The translations under genes and the position numbers were made by a program. The notes beneath the pieces were generated by a model. The model ran no database searches. It was not told where the DNA came from and worked only from the letters and a program-made list of their open reading frames with translations. From positions 1 through 64,000 of the forward strand of contig ONRP01000004.1 of assembly GCA_900320245.1 (NCBI GenBank): 64,000 bases of DNA. The letters are read 5' to 3'. Below, piece by piece: positions 34,801-42,139 of the stretch; the first letter of the stretch is position 1; each line of letters opens with the position of its first letter. The stretch comes from an uncultured Prevotellaceae bacterium (GTDB taxonomy: Bacteria > Bacteroidota > Bacteroidia > Bacteroidales > Muribaculaceae).

Positions 34801-34979
34801 ATCGAGAAACGGCCGTCAATGTCGGTCGCCGTGCCGCGCGTTGTGCCGTGCACCTTGACCGTCGCGCCGATAATTGGCTCGCCGTCGCTCGACTGCGTCA
34901 CCACGCCTGTCACAACGCGGGCCAGGCCCGGGAGCGACAAGAGGCTTAGGCAGAATAGCAAAAGTAACTGTTTTCTCAT
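31884..34979 (-). CDS. SusC/RagA-type TonB-dependent outer-membrane transporter
   Basis: 1031 residues. Signal peptide MRKQLLLLFCLSLLSLPGLA, then a carboxypeptidase-D-regulatory-like domain (about 22-95, VTGVVTQSSDGEPIIGATVKV), the SusC box LGEVVVTAMG, a plug domain (about 115-235, with ALYGQEGANGVIMITTKSG) and a 22-strand barrel ending NYNVPSTRSFNFTLKATF. It imports SusD-bound oligosaccharides or peptides with energy from TonB-ExbBD. First gene of the SusCD operon. No adjacent SARP, HTCS, SusR or ECF-sigma/anti-sigma regulator gene is seen. Confidence 0.96.
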   Translation of the reverse strand: MRKQLLLLFCLSLLSLPGLARVVTGVVTQSSDGEPIIGATVKVHGTTRGTATDIDGRFSIEAGDGDVLDVSYVGMNPRSVKIGPGQTVVNIVLDENSQVLGEVVVTAMGQTQEKKKLNFAVQSLDEEQVTAGSSTNFANSLQGKIAGLQVSTGGSSPNSSTQVIIRAISSMNNSQSNEPLMIVDGMAIRGGASTLADLNPNDIENITVLKGAAASALYGQEGANGVIMITTKSGGKNGEITVTASASLELNVPARLPKIQSTFIPGAKGMYKENMGSGGWGPYLSENDTYYNNLKEFLQTGILQKYDVSVSGGTEKFSSYASVSYTDNKGIVPKDYRKQINVLLKGSYKPSDKVTISLSANFMNRTSRGFGNSMSSIYNWGINKDMSDYRTLEGHVNWWAYYDHWENLLDTERINGAVSPYFGRFMDWSQTEGNRFVINGQISYEPIKNLVFTGKMGYDKSYSMYDSYTVPRIYDGDLVDPNAEDVKNKLSDMQDRYGSYSFQPSRGALLNMQFLATYQHTFAEDYTVSALYGLEFKETKGLESSIYNEHFQLGGEFYSFNNTDFTNGDLLIANHPTLYHSKYNKYGHFGELRFDYKGMAQLSVTGRMDGSSAFKQASKTNYFYPSVTAGVIFSELFHLSNDWFSYGKLRGNWAKVGKDSPRYLFTDTYKQWTLFPDGGYGVDPTTSRAIDLEPEMTKSWEIGADLRFFHNWTRLDIAYYSTTVDNQIVSVRVSPASGTILQTRNEGSLENHGMEISLNQDLIKTADFNWSGFANFSFNRSKVKYLPNDITEIQGTQYGDIFPVARLGESSTGISGKDYVRDPDGNIVCDVNGYPIINAAKGLYIGNREPDWLLGIGSTLRYKNATLSFLFDGRKGGDVVNVTGRSQITNGMSSLYDRYRNREYIINGVQAVPGPDGTTTYVKNTTPIVLDSYFINTYYSTVSSNFIEDGSYIRLSYVTLSYDIGSHFKHTWPIKGLTLTATARNLLMLTKYRGNDPAVLASTAGGTGGAGIDNYNVPSTRSFNFTLKATF

Positions 34980-35042
34980 TCTTTAGTAGGTTTTATTGAT
35001 TAGGTAATATTTGTTTATCTGAGTTGGTTATAGATTGAACTA

Positions 35043-35073
35043 CAAACATACACATTATTTTTCTATTACTAAA
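35043..35073 (-). promoter_or_regulatory. Possible promoter of the SusCD operon
   Basis: Minus-strand TATGTTTG (35043-35050) fits the -7 box, but the -33 position has only TTT, not TTG, at the expected spacing. A weak -33 box could mean an activator is needed. Confidence 0.5.
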
Positions 35074-35189
35074 ACAGATACCCGTTTTTAACATAGAAAC
35101 ACCATGATTTTTTGATTTAGTAACAGTTTTTCAAGAAATTTTACCATTGTTCACCGCCCAACACAACAACAAGGAGAGGCCGGATTCAC

Positions 35190-35297
35190 AAGCAATCCAG
35201 CCCCTCCAATAAGTCTAATAAGTCTAATAAGTCTGATAAGTCTGATAAGTCCAGTCCGTCCAGCCTCTCCAGTATGTCCAGTCCGTCCAGCCCGTCC
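35190..35297. repeat. Nonamer tandem array
   Basis: About twelve 9-bp units: AAGCAATCC, AGCCCCTCC, three AATAAGTCT, GATAAGTCT, GATAAGTCC, AGTCCGTCC, AGCCTCTCC, AGTATGTCC, AGTCCGTCC, AGCCCGTCC. It changes gradually from an A+T-rich unit to a C-rich one while keeping the 9-bp phase. It ends directly at the GH20 stop codon. Confidence 0.9.
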
Positions 35298-35299
35298 GG

Positions 35300-37777
35300 T
35301 TACTTGAACAGGTAGGTGGTCACGCTCTCGTGACCCAAGTAGAATGCCTTGGCCTTAACGACCTGGGGTTGCGTTTTGACGGGCACGGGCGCTGTCCAGC
35401 GCGGTGAGTCGATGGTGGGTTCGCTGCCGTCGAGGGTATAGGTAACCATCTCGTCGGGGTACTGCGTGTTGATGAGCAGCATGCCGTCGGCCACCTTGAT
35501 GCCCGGAGGACCAACACGGAAGTTGAAGCCCATACTGTTCAGCAGGGGCAACTCGCGCGTGCCGATTTTCAGGTTATACTGGTGACGGGCCTCGTTGTAG
35601 GCCTCGTTATCGGCAAGATTCTGGCTCCACTCGGGAGCGGCGGTCCATGCGCGCTCACTCACGCCCATCATCTTGGGCAGCATCATGTACTGCACCTGGT
35701 CAAAGTTGCGCAATGTCTCGCCCCACAACTGGGCCTGGATGCCGATGATGTTGTTGGGACGCTCAAGTTTCGCTTTGCCATCGCTTGCCGTGGTGATGTC
35801 GATGGGGGTGCCGTCAACAGCCGTGCGGGCGCTGGCATAGAGGTTGGTGGGCAGGGCGCTCCAGGCGTCAAACTCGTCGACCTTGCCGCCCCAGTGCAGT
35901 CCTTGCTCGTTCTGGTGCCAACTGTAGCCCATATCCAGGTAGAAGTTGGTCACGTTGGACAGAATCACGGGATAGCCGTCGTTGGCCAGGCGATAGGGCA
36001 CGTCGCTGCGCGAGCCCACGGTGCTCCAGGCGTTCACGCCGGCCACGCGCGGAATCATCAGCGCATTGTACTCGGGGGTGTTGTCCAGGCCGATTTCCTG
36101 CCAGCCCTCGATGCGGATTTTGCGGGCCTCGAGCAGGGTGCTGATGCGTTTCAGGAAATAGGCATGCACGTCGTGCTGGTCCTTGAGGCCTTCGCGCTGC
36201 ATGAGCGCCTGCACGTCGGGGCTCTGGTCCCATGCGCCGCGGGCCACCTCGTCGCCGCCCAGGTGGACGACCTCGAGTTTCAGGCCGGCTTCCTTGTACA
36301 TCTGCTGCAACTCACCGACCACATAGTCGATGAACAGGTAGACGTCGTCGCTGGCCACGTTGAGCACATTGTCGTGATAACTCTGGGCCGAGGTGTAGAC
36401 CGAGGTGTTCTTCTCGTCCCACAGGCGGTACTGCTTGGCAGTGGGGTTGCTCGCTGCACGGTTCTTCATCGCCACGATAGCGGCGCGGGCGTGGCCCGGC
36501 GTCTCAATCTCGGGGATGATGTTCACGCCGTGTTTCCAGGCGTAGCGCAGCAGGTCGATGAACTCGCTGCGGGTGAGATAGCCGTTGGCGCACTGCGACA
36601 GGTCGTCGGGGTTGCCGTTGCCGTCAAATATCTGTGCCAGATAGCCCTTCTCGTCGAGCGTGGCGCCGCGGCGTGCGGCCACCTGGGTCAACTCGGGAAG
36701 GCCGGGAATCTCCAGACGCCAGGCCTCGTCGTCGGTGAAGTGGAACTGCAGCGTGTTGATCTTGTAGTATGACAGCAGGTCAATCAGCCGTTTCATCTCG
36801 GCAGGACCGGCCACATAGTTGCGGGCAACGTCAAAGTGCATACCGCGGTAGCCGAAGTCGGGCCAGTCAATCACGAAGCAGTTCTGCAGGCGGTGGCCCT
36901 TGCTGTGGTCCAGCGCGGCGATGAGGGTCTTCACGCCGTTCATCAGGCCGGCACTCGTCGCTCCGTGGATGGTGATGCGTCCGTCATGCACGCGCAGGCT
37001 GTAGTACTCGCGGTTGGTGCTCATCTTCTTGTCGAGCAGCAACTCGATGACGGTGTTCTGGCCGCTGGACACATAGATGCCGCGTTTCTTCAGTTCGTCG
37101 GTGAGCAGGTTCTTGACACGGCGGTAGCCGCCCCACTGGAAGAACTTGCCGTACTTGATGGTCACGATGCTGCCCACCTGGGTGAAGCCGTCCTCGATGT
37201 CGACCTCCTTGGGGGTGGGGAAGATGTCATAGTCGTTGCCCGTATAGCCGTCGCCGAAACTGTTGATGGCCGCGTTGTAGGCATACATGTAGTTGCCGTC
37301 GGGATAAGCCTTGTGGTCGCGCCACTGGCCGGGCTTGTCGAGCGGCGAACGCTTGATGTTCACCGCGATGGGGTGGGACATGTCACCATCCATCACGACA
37401 TGGCCACCGGCGGGCATGTAGCACTTGTTGATGACGGCGCCGCCCATCACCATCTCCACCACCAGCGAATCGCCGGCGGCGATGGGTTTGTAGTTGCCGT
37501 TGGGCTTGACGCGGTAATAGGTCGTCGACACCTCCTCGATGTCCACAGGACAGCCTGCAGGCACGGTCACCTGGCGAGAGAACTGGTTGAAAAAGAACTG
37601 CCAGTTGTCGCCGAGCGGCTGCTTGCTGATGTTCTTGATGACAAAGCGGGAGTTGTAGTTGTTAGCCGACGTGTTGTTCTGTCCCATGTGCCAATCCACG
37701 GCGATGGGCGACTGGGCGCTCATCGTCATGGCTGCCAGCAGGCAGGCCAGGGTAGTCAATAACTTGATTGTTCTCAT
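35300..37777 (-). CDS. GH20 beta-N-acetylhexosaminidase, secreted
   Basis: 825 residues from the ATG at 37777 (MRTIKLLTTLACLLAAMTMSAQ, a signal peptide); the upstream ATG at 37819 is rejected because it lies before the signal and within the phosphatase gene. An N-terminal beta domain (CHB_HEX-like, about 22-170) and a GH20b domain (about 180-300) precede the catalytic barrel (about 305-690). There, VVHLGGDE carries the catalytic Asp-Glu pair (D509-E510) and FHFTDDEAWRLEI and IIPEIETPGHARA are typical. It removes terminal GlcNAc or GalNAc in host or bacterial glycans. It overlaps the phosphatase gene by ATGA. Confidence 0.94.
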   Translation of the reverse strand: MRTIKLLTTLACLLAAMTMSAQSPIAVDWHMGQNNTSANNYNSRFVIKNISKQPLGDNWQFFFNQFSRQVTVPAGCPVDIEEVSTTYYRVKPNGNYKPIAAGDSLVVEMVMGGAVINKCYMPAGGHVVMDGDMSHPIAVNIKRSPLDKPGQWRDHKAYPDGNYMYAYNAAINSFGDGYTGNDYDIFPTPKEVDIEDGFTQVGSIVTIKYGKFFQWGGYRRVKNLLTDELKKRGIYVSSGQNTVIELLLDKKMSTNREYYSLRVHDGRITIHGATSAGLMNGVKTLIAALDHSKGHRLQNCFVIDWPDFGYRGMHFDVARNYVAGPAEMKRLIDLLSYYKINTLQFHFTDDEAWRLEIPGLPELTQVAARRGATLDEKGYLAQIFDGNGNPDDLSQCANGYLTRSEFIDLLRYAWKHGVNIIPEIETPGHARAAIVAMKNRAASNPTAKQYRLWDEKNTSVYTSAQSYHDNVLNVASDDVYLFIDYVVGELQQMYKEAGLKLEVVHLGGDEVARGAWDQSPDVQALMQREGLKDQHDVHAYFLKRISTLLEARKIRIEGWQEIGLDNTPEYNALMIPRVAGVNAWSTVGSRSDVPYRLANDGYPVILSNVTNFYLDMGYSWHQNEQGLHWGGKVDEFDAWSALPTNLYASARTAVDGTPIDITTASDGKAKLERPNNIIGIQAQLWGETLRNFDQVQYMMLPKMMGVSERAWTAAPEWSQNLADNEAYNEARHQYNLKIGTRELPLLNSMGFNFRVGPPGIKVADGMLLINTQYPDEMVTYTLDGSEPTIDSPRWTAPVPVKTQPQVVKAKAFYLGHESVTTYLFK

Positions 37778-38274
37778 TGTAATATATTGTTTTGTTGTAA
37801 TATGCTGTCCAGCAGACATTCACAGGAGTCTTCCAGCAGGTCGAGCACCAATTCAAAGCCCTCACTGCCCTCGTAGTAGGGGTCGGGCACATAGTCGTAG
37901 TGGGGATAACGGCGGATGTAGTCACCCATCATTACCACCTTGTTCTGTTGCTCGATAGTCGCGGCACGGTCACACAACTCGTCCACGTTGCCGGCATCCA
38001 TGCCCACGATGAGGTCAAAGTCCTCAAAATCACTGGCCTGCACGCAGCGGGCACGGTGATTCAACTCATAGCCGCGTGGGCGGGCATGCACACGCATCCG
38101 CTTGTCGGGCAGGTCGCCGACGTGCCACCCGCCGAGGCCTGCCGAGTCGATATGGAACCGTTCGGTCAGCCCACGGGCATCCACCAAGCGCTGCATCACC
38201 GCCTGGGCTGCCGGCGACCGGCAGATGTTACCCAGACATACCATGAGCACGCTGTATTTTCCTGATGCTGTCAT
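37774..38274 (-). CDS. Low-molecular-weight protein tyrosine phosphatase
   Basis: 166 residues. The signature CLGNICRSP near the N-terminus gives the nucleophile Cys13 and Arg19; YVPDPYY carries the general-acid aspartate (D131). These cytoplasmic enzymes dephosphorylate tyrosine, often of tyrosine kinases that control polysaccharide export. Its stop overlaps the GH20 start by 4 bases (ATGA), so they are translationally coupled, which is an unusual pairing. Length is typical. Confidence 0.94.
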   Translation of the reverse strand: MTASGKYSVLMVCLGNICRSPAAQAVMQRLVDARGLTERFHIDSAGLGGWHVGDLPDKRMRVHARPRGYELNHRARCVQASDFEDFDLIVGMDAGNVDELCDRAATIEQQNKVVMMGDYIRRYPHYDYVPDPYYEGSEGFELVLDLLEDSCECLLDSILQQNNILQ

Positions 38275-38380
38275 TTTGAAGGTGCAATATTACAAAAAAA
38301 CGATGAAATTTGGCACTCGAGCCACTGGTTTTTTCATTATTTGTGTCTAATTTTGACTTGCGGCGAAGATAGGCTCCTGC

Positions 38381-38562
38381 TCCTTGGGTAAGATAGGCTG
38401 TGGTTCGGGAATGCAAGAAAAATCGCATTTTTTCTTGCTATTCCGCTCACCTTGCACTATCATTCCCTGCGGAGGTATGTATCCTTGGGTAAGATAGGCT
38501 GCGGTTCGGGAATGCAAGAAAAATCGCATTTTTTCTTGCTATTCCGCTCACCTTGCACTATC
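38381..38562. repeat. Tandem repeat, two 81-bp copies at 101-bp spacing
   Basis: Copies at 38381-38461 and 38482-38562 are almost identical (one G/T difference seen). Each has TTCGGGAATGCAAG, a hairpin (GCAAGAAAAA with TTTTTCTTGC), and the promoter spacer ending CTTGCAC. The first copy runs from TATC into ATTC and so lacks a -7 box; the second has TATCTTTG. Confidence 0.92.
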
Positions 38563-38566
38563 TTTG
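38536..38566 (+). promoter_or_regulatory. Promoter of the DUF5715-like gene (conserved-spacer module)
   Basis: TTG (38536-38538), 20-bp spacer CTATTCCGCTCACCTTGCAC, TATCTTTG (38559-38566). The -33 box lies in the 3' arm of a hairpin. Confidence 0.8.
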
Positions 38567-38600
38567 CTTGCTGAAACATGAAATGACCTCAGAATCAAAG

Positions 38601-39362
38601 ATGAACCGAAACATCTTGCACCTGCTGCCTTTGCTGCTGATACTGGTGTGCCTTGTTATGGCAGGCACCACGTCGTGCGGGCGTTGCAGCAGGGGCCAGC
38701 AACAGGATACTACAGCGTGGGACTATAAGGCTCCGCCGGCCATGCCGGTGAACAGGGCCTTGATGGGTGACAGCATGGGCCTCATCGCCGATGCTGAGAT
38801 CCATCATCTGCCCACCTATATCGAGCAACGGCCGCTCAAGGAAATTTTCAACGACTCCAATGCGCTGCAACTCAAGGCGGCAGAGCAGAACGGTTTCAAG
38901 CCCGTGACATCACTGCGCGATGCCTACGCTATCGACAGGCCGCTGATCCGCATCTACTCCTGCGATGCCTATTTGCTGGACGACCTCACCGCATCGGTGC
39001 CCTATCTGGTCCCCAAGGCGGCGCAACTGCTCAAGGAGATTGGCTATGCCTTCCAGGACACCATACGCAAGCGCGGAGGCAAGGAATACCGCATCAAGGT
39101 CACCAGCGTCACGCGCACCGACTTCAGCGTGTCCAAACTCATGAAGCGCAATCGCGCGGCAACCGAGAATTCCTGCCACCGCTACGGCACCACATTCGAC
39201 ATCAGTTGGGTCAAGTTTGACTGCCTCGACCCGAGCATGGTCATCTCGCTCGAGGACTTGAAGAACATCCTGGCCGAGGTCGTGCAGGACTTCAGGCGGC
39301 AGGGCCGTTGTTATGCCATCTTTGAGCGCAAGTCAGGCTGCCTGCACATCACCGTGAGATAA
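38601..39362 (+). CDS. DUF5715-like lipoprotein, possibly M15-peptidase related
   Basis: 253 residues from the ATG at 38601 (MNRNILHLLPLLLILVCLVMAGTTSCGRC); an in-frame ATG at 38583 is also possible. The lipobox is TTSC. The C-terminal half has YRIKVTSVTRTDFSVSKLMKRN, then HRYGTTFDISWVKFD and CLHITVR. The order of an SxxHRYG.xxDI motif and a later HIT resembles the metal-binding pattern of M15/VanY-type D,D-peptidases, but the match is distant. It probably acts at the cell envelope. It is followed after 34 bases by the HAD hydrolase gene. Confidence 0.75.
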   Translation: MNRNILHLLPLLLILVCLVMAGTTSCGRCSRGQQQDTTAWDYKAPPAMPVNRALMGDSMGLIADAEIHHLPTYIEQRPLKEIFNDSNALQLKAAEQNGFKPVTSLRDAYAIDRPLIRIYSCDAYLLDDLTASVPYLVPKAAQLLKEIGYAFQDTIRKRGGKEYRIKVTSVTRTDFSVSKLMKRNRAATENSCHRYGTTFDISWVKFDCLDPSMVISLEDLKNILAEVVQDFRRQGRCYAIFERKSGCLHITVR

Positions 39363-39396
39363 TAAACATCATTTATAATCATATATATAACCCAAA

Positions 39397-40137
39397 ATGA
39401 CTCTACAACAGACGATAGCCGAGTACCTGAGATACACAGGTCAAAAAGGCTTAGACATCAGTGCCGCCCTCATCGATTGCGACGGCGTGCTCTATGACTC
39501 GATGAAGTACCACACCCAGGCTTGGGTGAAACTGATGAAGAAAAACGGTATCAAGTGTACCCGTGACGAGTTTTACGAACTGGAAGGTATGACCGGCAGC
39601 GAAATCATCAAGATGAAGTTCAAGACCGGTGCCGGAAAGAATGTCACCGACGATGAGGCCCATGCCCTCTATGGCGTGAAGACGCGCTACTTCAGGGAAC
39701 TGGGTGAGGCTCCCGTGATGCCTGGTGCAGTGCGCGTGCTCGAGACGCTCAAGGAGTCGGGCATCGTTAACGTGTTGGTTACCGGTTCACAGCAGGATGC
39801 CCTGCTCGAACGCATCGAGAGGGACTTTACGGGTCTCTTTGGTGAGGTAAAAGTCACCGGACACGACGTGCGCAAGGGCAAACCCAATCCCGAGCCCTTC
39901 CTCAAGGCGATGAACAAGGCCGAGAAGAAGCCTCACCAGTGCCTCGTTATCGAGAATGCTCCGTTGGGTGTGCAGGCCGCCCATGCCGCCGGCTGCTTCA
40001 CCATCGGTGTCACCACGGGTCCCATCCCCGAGAAGGACCTGTACAAGGCTGGAGCCGACCTCGTCTATAAGAACATGGACGAACTGGCAGCAGCACTGCC
40101 CTCGCTGCTCGTGGCCTTGTCGCTCATCAAAGCCTGA
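39397..40137 (+). CDS. HAD-superfamily hydrolase (beta-phosphoglucomutase-like)
   Basis: 246 residues. Motif I is LIDCDGVLYDS with the nucleophile aspartate, a helical cap follows, motif II is VTGSQ, and motif III/IV is GKPNPEPFLKAM with VIENAPLGVQAAHAAG. This matches the phosphoglycolate phosphatase/beta-phosphoglucomutase group of HAD enzymes, which act on small phosphorylated metabolites. The substrate cannot be told. It is probably co-transcribed with the lipoprotein gene before it, and a hairpin with a T-rich tail follows. Confidence 0.92.
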   Translation: MTLQQTIAEYLRYTGQKGLDISAALIDCDGVLYDSMKYHTQAWVKLMKKNGIKCTRDEFYELEGMTGSEIIKMKFKTGAGKNVTDDEAHALYGVKTRYFRELGEAPVMPGAVRVLETLKESGIVNVLVTGSQQDALLERIERDFTGLFGEVKVTGHDVRKGKPNPEPFLKAMNKAEKKPHQCLVIENAPLGVQAAHAAGCFTIGVTTGPIPEKDLYKAGADLVYKNMDELAAALPSLLVALSLIKA

Positions 40138-40159
40138 TACTGGCCACTGTTCAGTACAA

Positions 40160-40212
40160 CAAGAAAGACATCAAGGACAATCAATAGCGCATTGTCTTTC
40201 TTGTCTTTCTTG
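40160..40212 (+). terminator. Probable terminator of the HAD hydrolase gene
   Basis: CAAGAAAGACA (40160-40170) pairs with TGTCTTTCTTG (40193-40203), with an inner GACAAT/ATTGTC pairing, then a pyrimidine-rich tail. The loop is long and the tail is not a pure U-run. Confidence 0.5.
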
Positions 40213-40354
40213 TCTTCACGACGGGCACCGACGTTTCAACAGACAAGAACGAGAAGCAAGATATTTGGTGCTATTTTGCTGAAAACCAATAATTCATCAC
40301 TCTTGTCTTGGATTTTCAAAGAACAAATTCTCTTCAATAACACGAGCCAAGCAG

Positions 40355-41389
40355 ATGCAGAACCTCATTTTCTCCAACCAGGTCCAAGCCGCCGTCGAAC
40401 AGTCGGCAGCACGCGGCAACCACAATATGACGGTGTGGATTGCCGATGCCAACACGGCCAATTTCCTGCCGGAATCGGCCGTCAACGTCATCACCATTCC
40501 CGACGGTGACGCGGCCAAGTCGCTCCCGACGGTGTGCCGCGTGTGGGACGAGATGCAGCGCCTGGGGGTTACACGTCACTCGCTGGTCATCAACCTGGGC
40601 GGCGGCATGGTGACCGACCTGGGCGGCTTTGCGGCAGCGACCTTCAAGCGCGGTGTCAGGTTCATCAACGTGCCCACCACGCTGCTGGGGGCTGTCGATG
40701 CCGCTGTGGGAGGCAAAACGGGTTTTAACTATGGTGGACTGAAAAACGAAGTCGGTGCCTTTGCTCCCGCCAGCGACGTCATCATCTCGACGCGCTACTT
40801 CGACACCCTCCCCGCGAGCGAGATGAAGTCGGGTTTTGCCGAGGTCATCAAGCACTCCATGCTGAGCGACCGCACTGAGTTCCTGCGCCTGCTGGATCAT
40901 GATTTCACCGCGCCCATCGACCACGACGACCTGTTGGAGCGCCTGCGCCGCTCGGTGCAGGTCAAGGTGGACATCGTCGGGCACGACCCCCACGAGCACG
41001 GCGAGCGCGAGGCCCTCAACCTGGGTCACACCGCGGGACATGCCTTCGAGGCCTTGGCGCTGCAGCGCGGTACCCCCGTGCCCCATGGCTATGCCGTGGC
41101 GTGGGGACTGGTCACCGAGGCCGTCCTCTCTCATCTGCGCTTGGGCTTTTCCAGCGACGATGTCCATCGCTTGGGAGCCTTTGTGCGCGACAACTACCGC
41201 GATTTCCCCTTCACGTGCGACGACTATGACGAGTTGCTGCAGTTGATGCGGCACGACAAGAAGAGCCGCAATGGTGAAATCACATGTACACTGCTCGAGG
41301 CGATAGGTAACTACCGCCTCGGCCAGACTGTCGACTGCGATGACATGACCGCAGCACTCGACATCCTGCGCGACCACTTGGGCCTGTAG
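40355..41389 (+). CDS. aroB: 3-dehydroquinate synthase
   Basis: 344 residues. This NAD- and zinc-dependent enzyme makes 3-dehydroquinate from DAHP, the second step of the shikimate pathway. INLGGGMVTDLGGFAAATFKRGV binds NAD; VPTTLLGAVDAAVGGKTGFNYGGLKN, KSGFAEVIKHSM and LNLGHTAGHAFEAL hold the substrate and metal sites (E, H, H). Length is normal. The start follows a 217-base gap; an ATG a few codons earlier is not supported by alignment to the family. Confidence 0.96.
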   Translation: MQNLIFSNQVQAAVEQSAARGNHNMTVWIADANTANFLPESAVNVITIPDGDAAKSLPTVCRVWDEMQRLGVTRHSLVINLGGGMVTDLGGFAAATFKRGVRFINVPTTLLGAVDAAVGGKTGFNYGGLKNEVGAFAPASDVIISTRYFDTLPASEMKSGFAEVIKHSMLSDRTEFLRLLDHDFTAPIDHDDLLERLRRSVQVKVDIVGHDPHEHGEREALNLGHTAGHAFEALALQRGTPVPHGYAVAWGLVTEAVLSHLRLGFSSDDVHRLGAFVRDNYRDFPFTCDDYDELLQLMRHDKKSRNGEITCTLLEAIGNYRLGQTVDCDDMTAALDILRDHLGL

Positions 41390-41423
41390 GCCTCAACTGG
41401 CGCGCTATTGATGATTCCGATGT

Positions 41424-42116
41424 TTATTTCAACCGGTGCCCCTCGCCCTTCTTGGCATTGCGCTCAAAGGGCAGGTCGACTTGTTCTTCCGCTTTGATGA
41501 TGACCGGCATACCCACAGCGGCGTAATTGTCGTGCAGGTGGTCCAGGTCACCGTCCCTCAGGCGGATGCAGCCCTCGCTGTCGCGGCCGGGCATCTTGTC
41601 CTCGTTGTTGGTGCTGCCGTGGATGCCGATGCCCGAGAAGGGGGTCTCCAGGCGCATGAACCAGTTGCCATAGGACAGAATCGAGCCACGGCCGTCGCCA
41701 AAGTCATGCGACCACGTGCTGGCTTCCTGTATCTGTTTGATCTTGAACGGGGCTCCGGGTTCCGACTCGGGGGTCCTCATGTCGCCCGATTTCTCTTTTT
41801 GGCCCTTATTGCGGCTGATGCACACGGGGTAGCGGGCGACAAGTGTCGTGTCGCCGTTGATGTCGGCATACACACTCAGCCGCAACTCCTTCTTGGAGAT
41901 GACGATAAAGGCCTTGTTGGGGTCTACTTTGCCGTCATAGAAGACCATGGCAGTGTCGGGGCGGTAGGTCACCTGGCCGTCCTTGCCGGCTACCTCGGCG
42001 CTCTCGTTGGCGGCAGGGGCTTCTTTGTTGTCTTTGGACTCTTGTTTATTATTGTCCGAGCCGCATGCCATCAGGGTCATGGCGGCAAACAGAATCATGA
42101 TATATTTCAGTTTCAT
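41424..42116 (-). CDS. L,D-transpeptidase (YkuD) lipoprotein
   Basis: 230 residues from the ATG at 42116 (MKLKYIMILFAAMTLMACGS); the frame extends further upstream but lacks a better start. Lipobox cysteine C18. The YkuD domain (about 65-215) has IGIHGSTN with H166 and RDSEGCIRL with the catalytic Cys183. Such enzymes cross-link peptidoglycan peptides (3-3) or attach proteins to the wall. It follows the GYF/zinc-ribbon gene by 23 bases and is the last gene of the SPFH cluster, linking that cluster to the periplasm. It is convergent with aroB, 34 bases apart, with no clear terminator. Confidence 0.92.
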   Translation of the reverse strand: MKLKYIMILFAAMTLMACGSDNNKQESKDNKEAPAANESAEVAGKDGQVTYRPDTAMVFYDGKVDPNKAFIVISKKELRLSVYADINGDTTLVARYPVCISRNKGQKEKSGDMRTPESEPGAPFKIKQIQEASTWSHDFGDGRGSILSYGNWFMRLETPFSGIGIHGSTNNEDKMPGRDSEGCIRLRDGDLDHLHDNYAAVGMPVIIKAEEQVDLPFERNAKKGEGHRLK

Positions 42117-42139
42117 CTTTTTTGTTTTGGGTTTTAAGA

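Larger units (their letters stand above)
34980..35299. other. Intergenic region upstream of susC
   Basis: 320 bases between the GH20 gene stop and susC. The part near susC is A+T-rich and holds a possible promoter; the other end is filled by a 9-bp array. No gene is seen. Confidence 0.7.
38275..38600. other. Divergent intergenic region with tandem promoter repeat
   Basis: 326 bases between the divergent phosphatase and DUF5715-like genes. It holds two copies of an 81-bp repeat (38381-38562), of which the second contains the intact promoter. No gene is seen; small frames here are repeat translations. Confidence 0.8.

Noticed and set aside
27032-35297. CRISPR array
   Set aside because: The tandem arrays have 7- or 9-bp units in direct contact, with no spacers, and no cas genes are present.
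38228-38529. Two short minus-strand frames both starting MRFFLHSRT
   Set aside because: Both arise from the duplicated promoter repeat.
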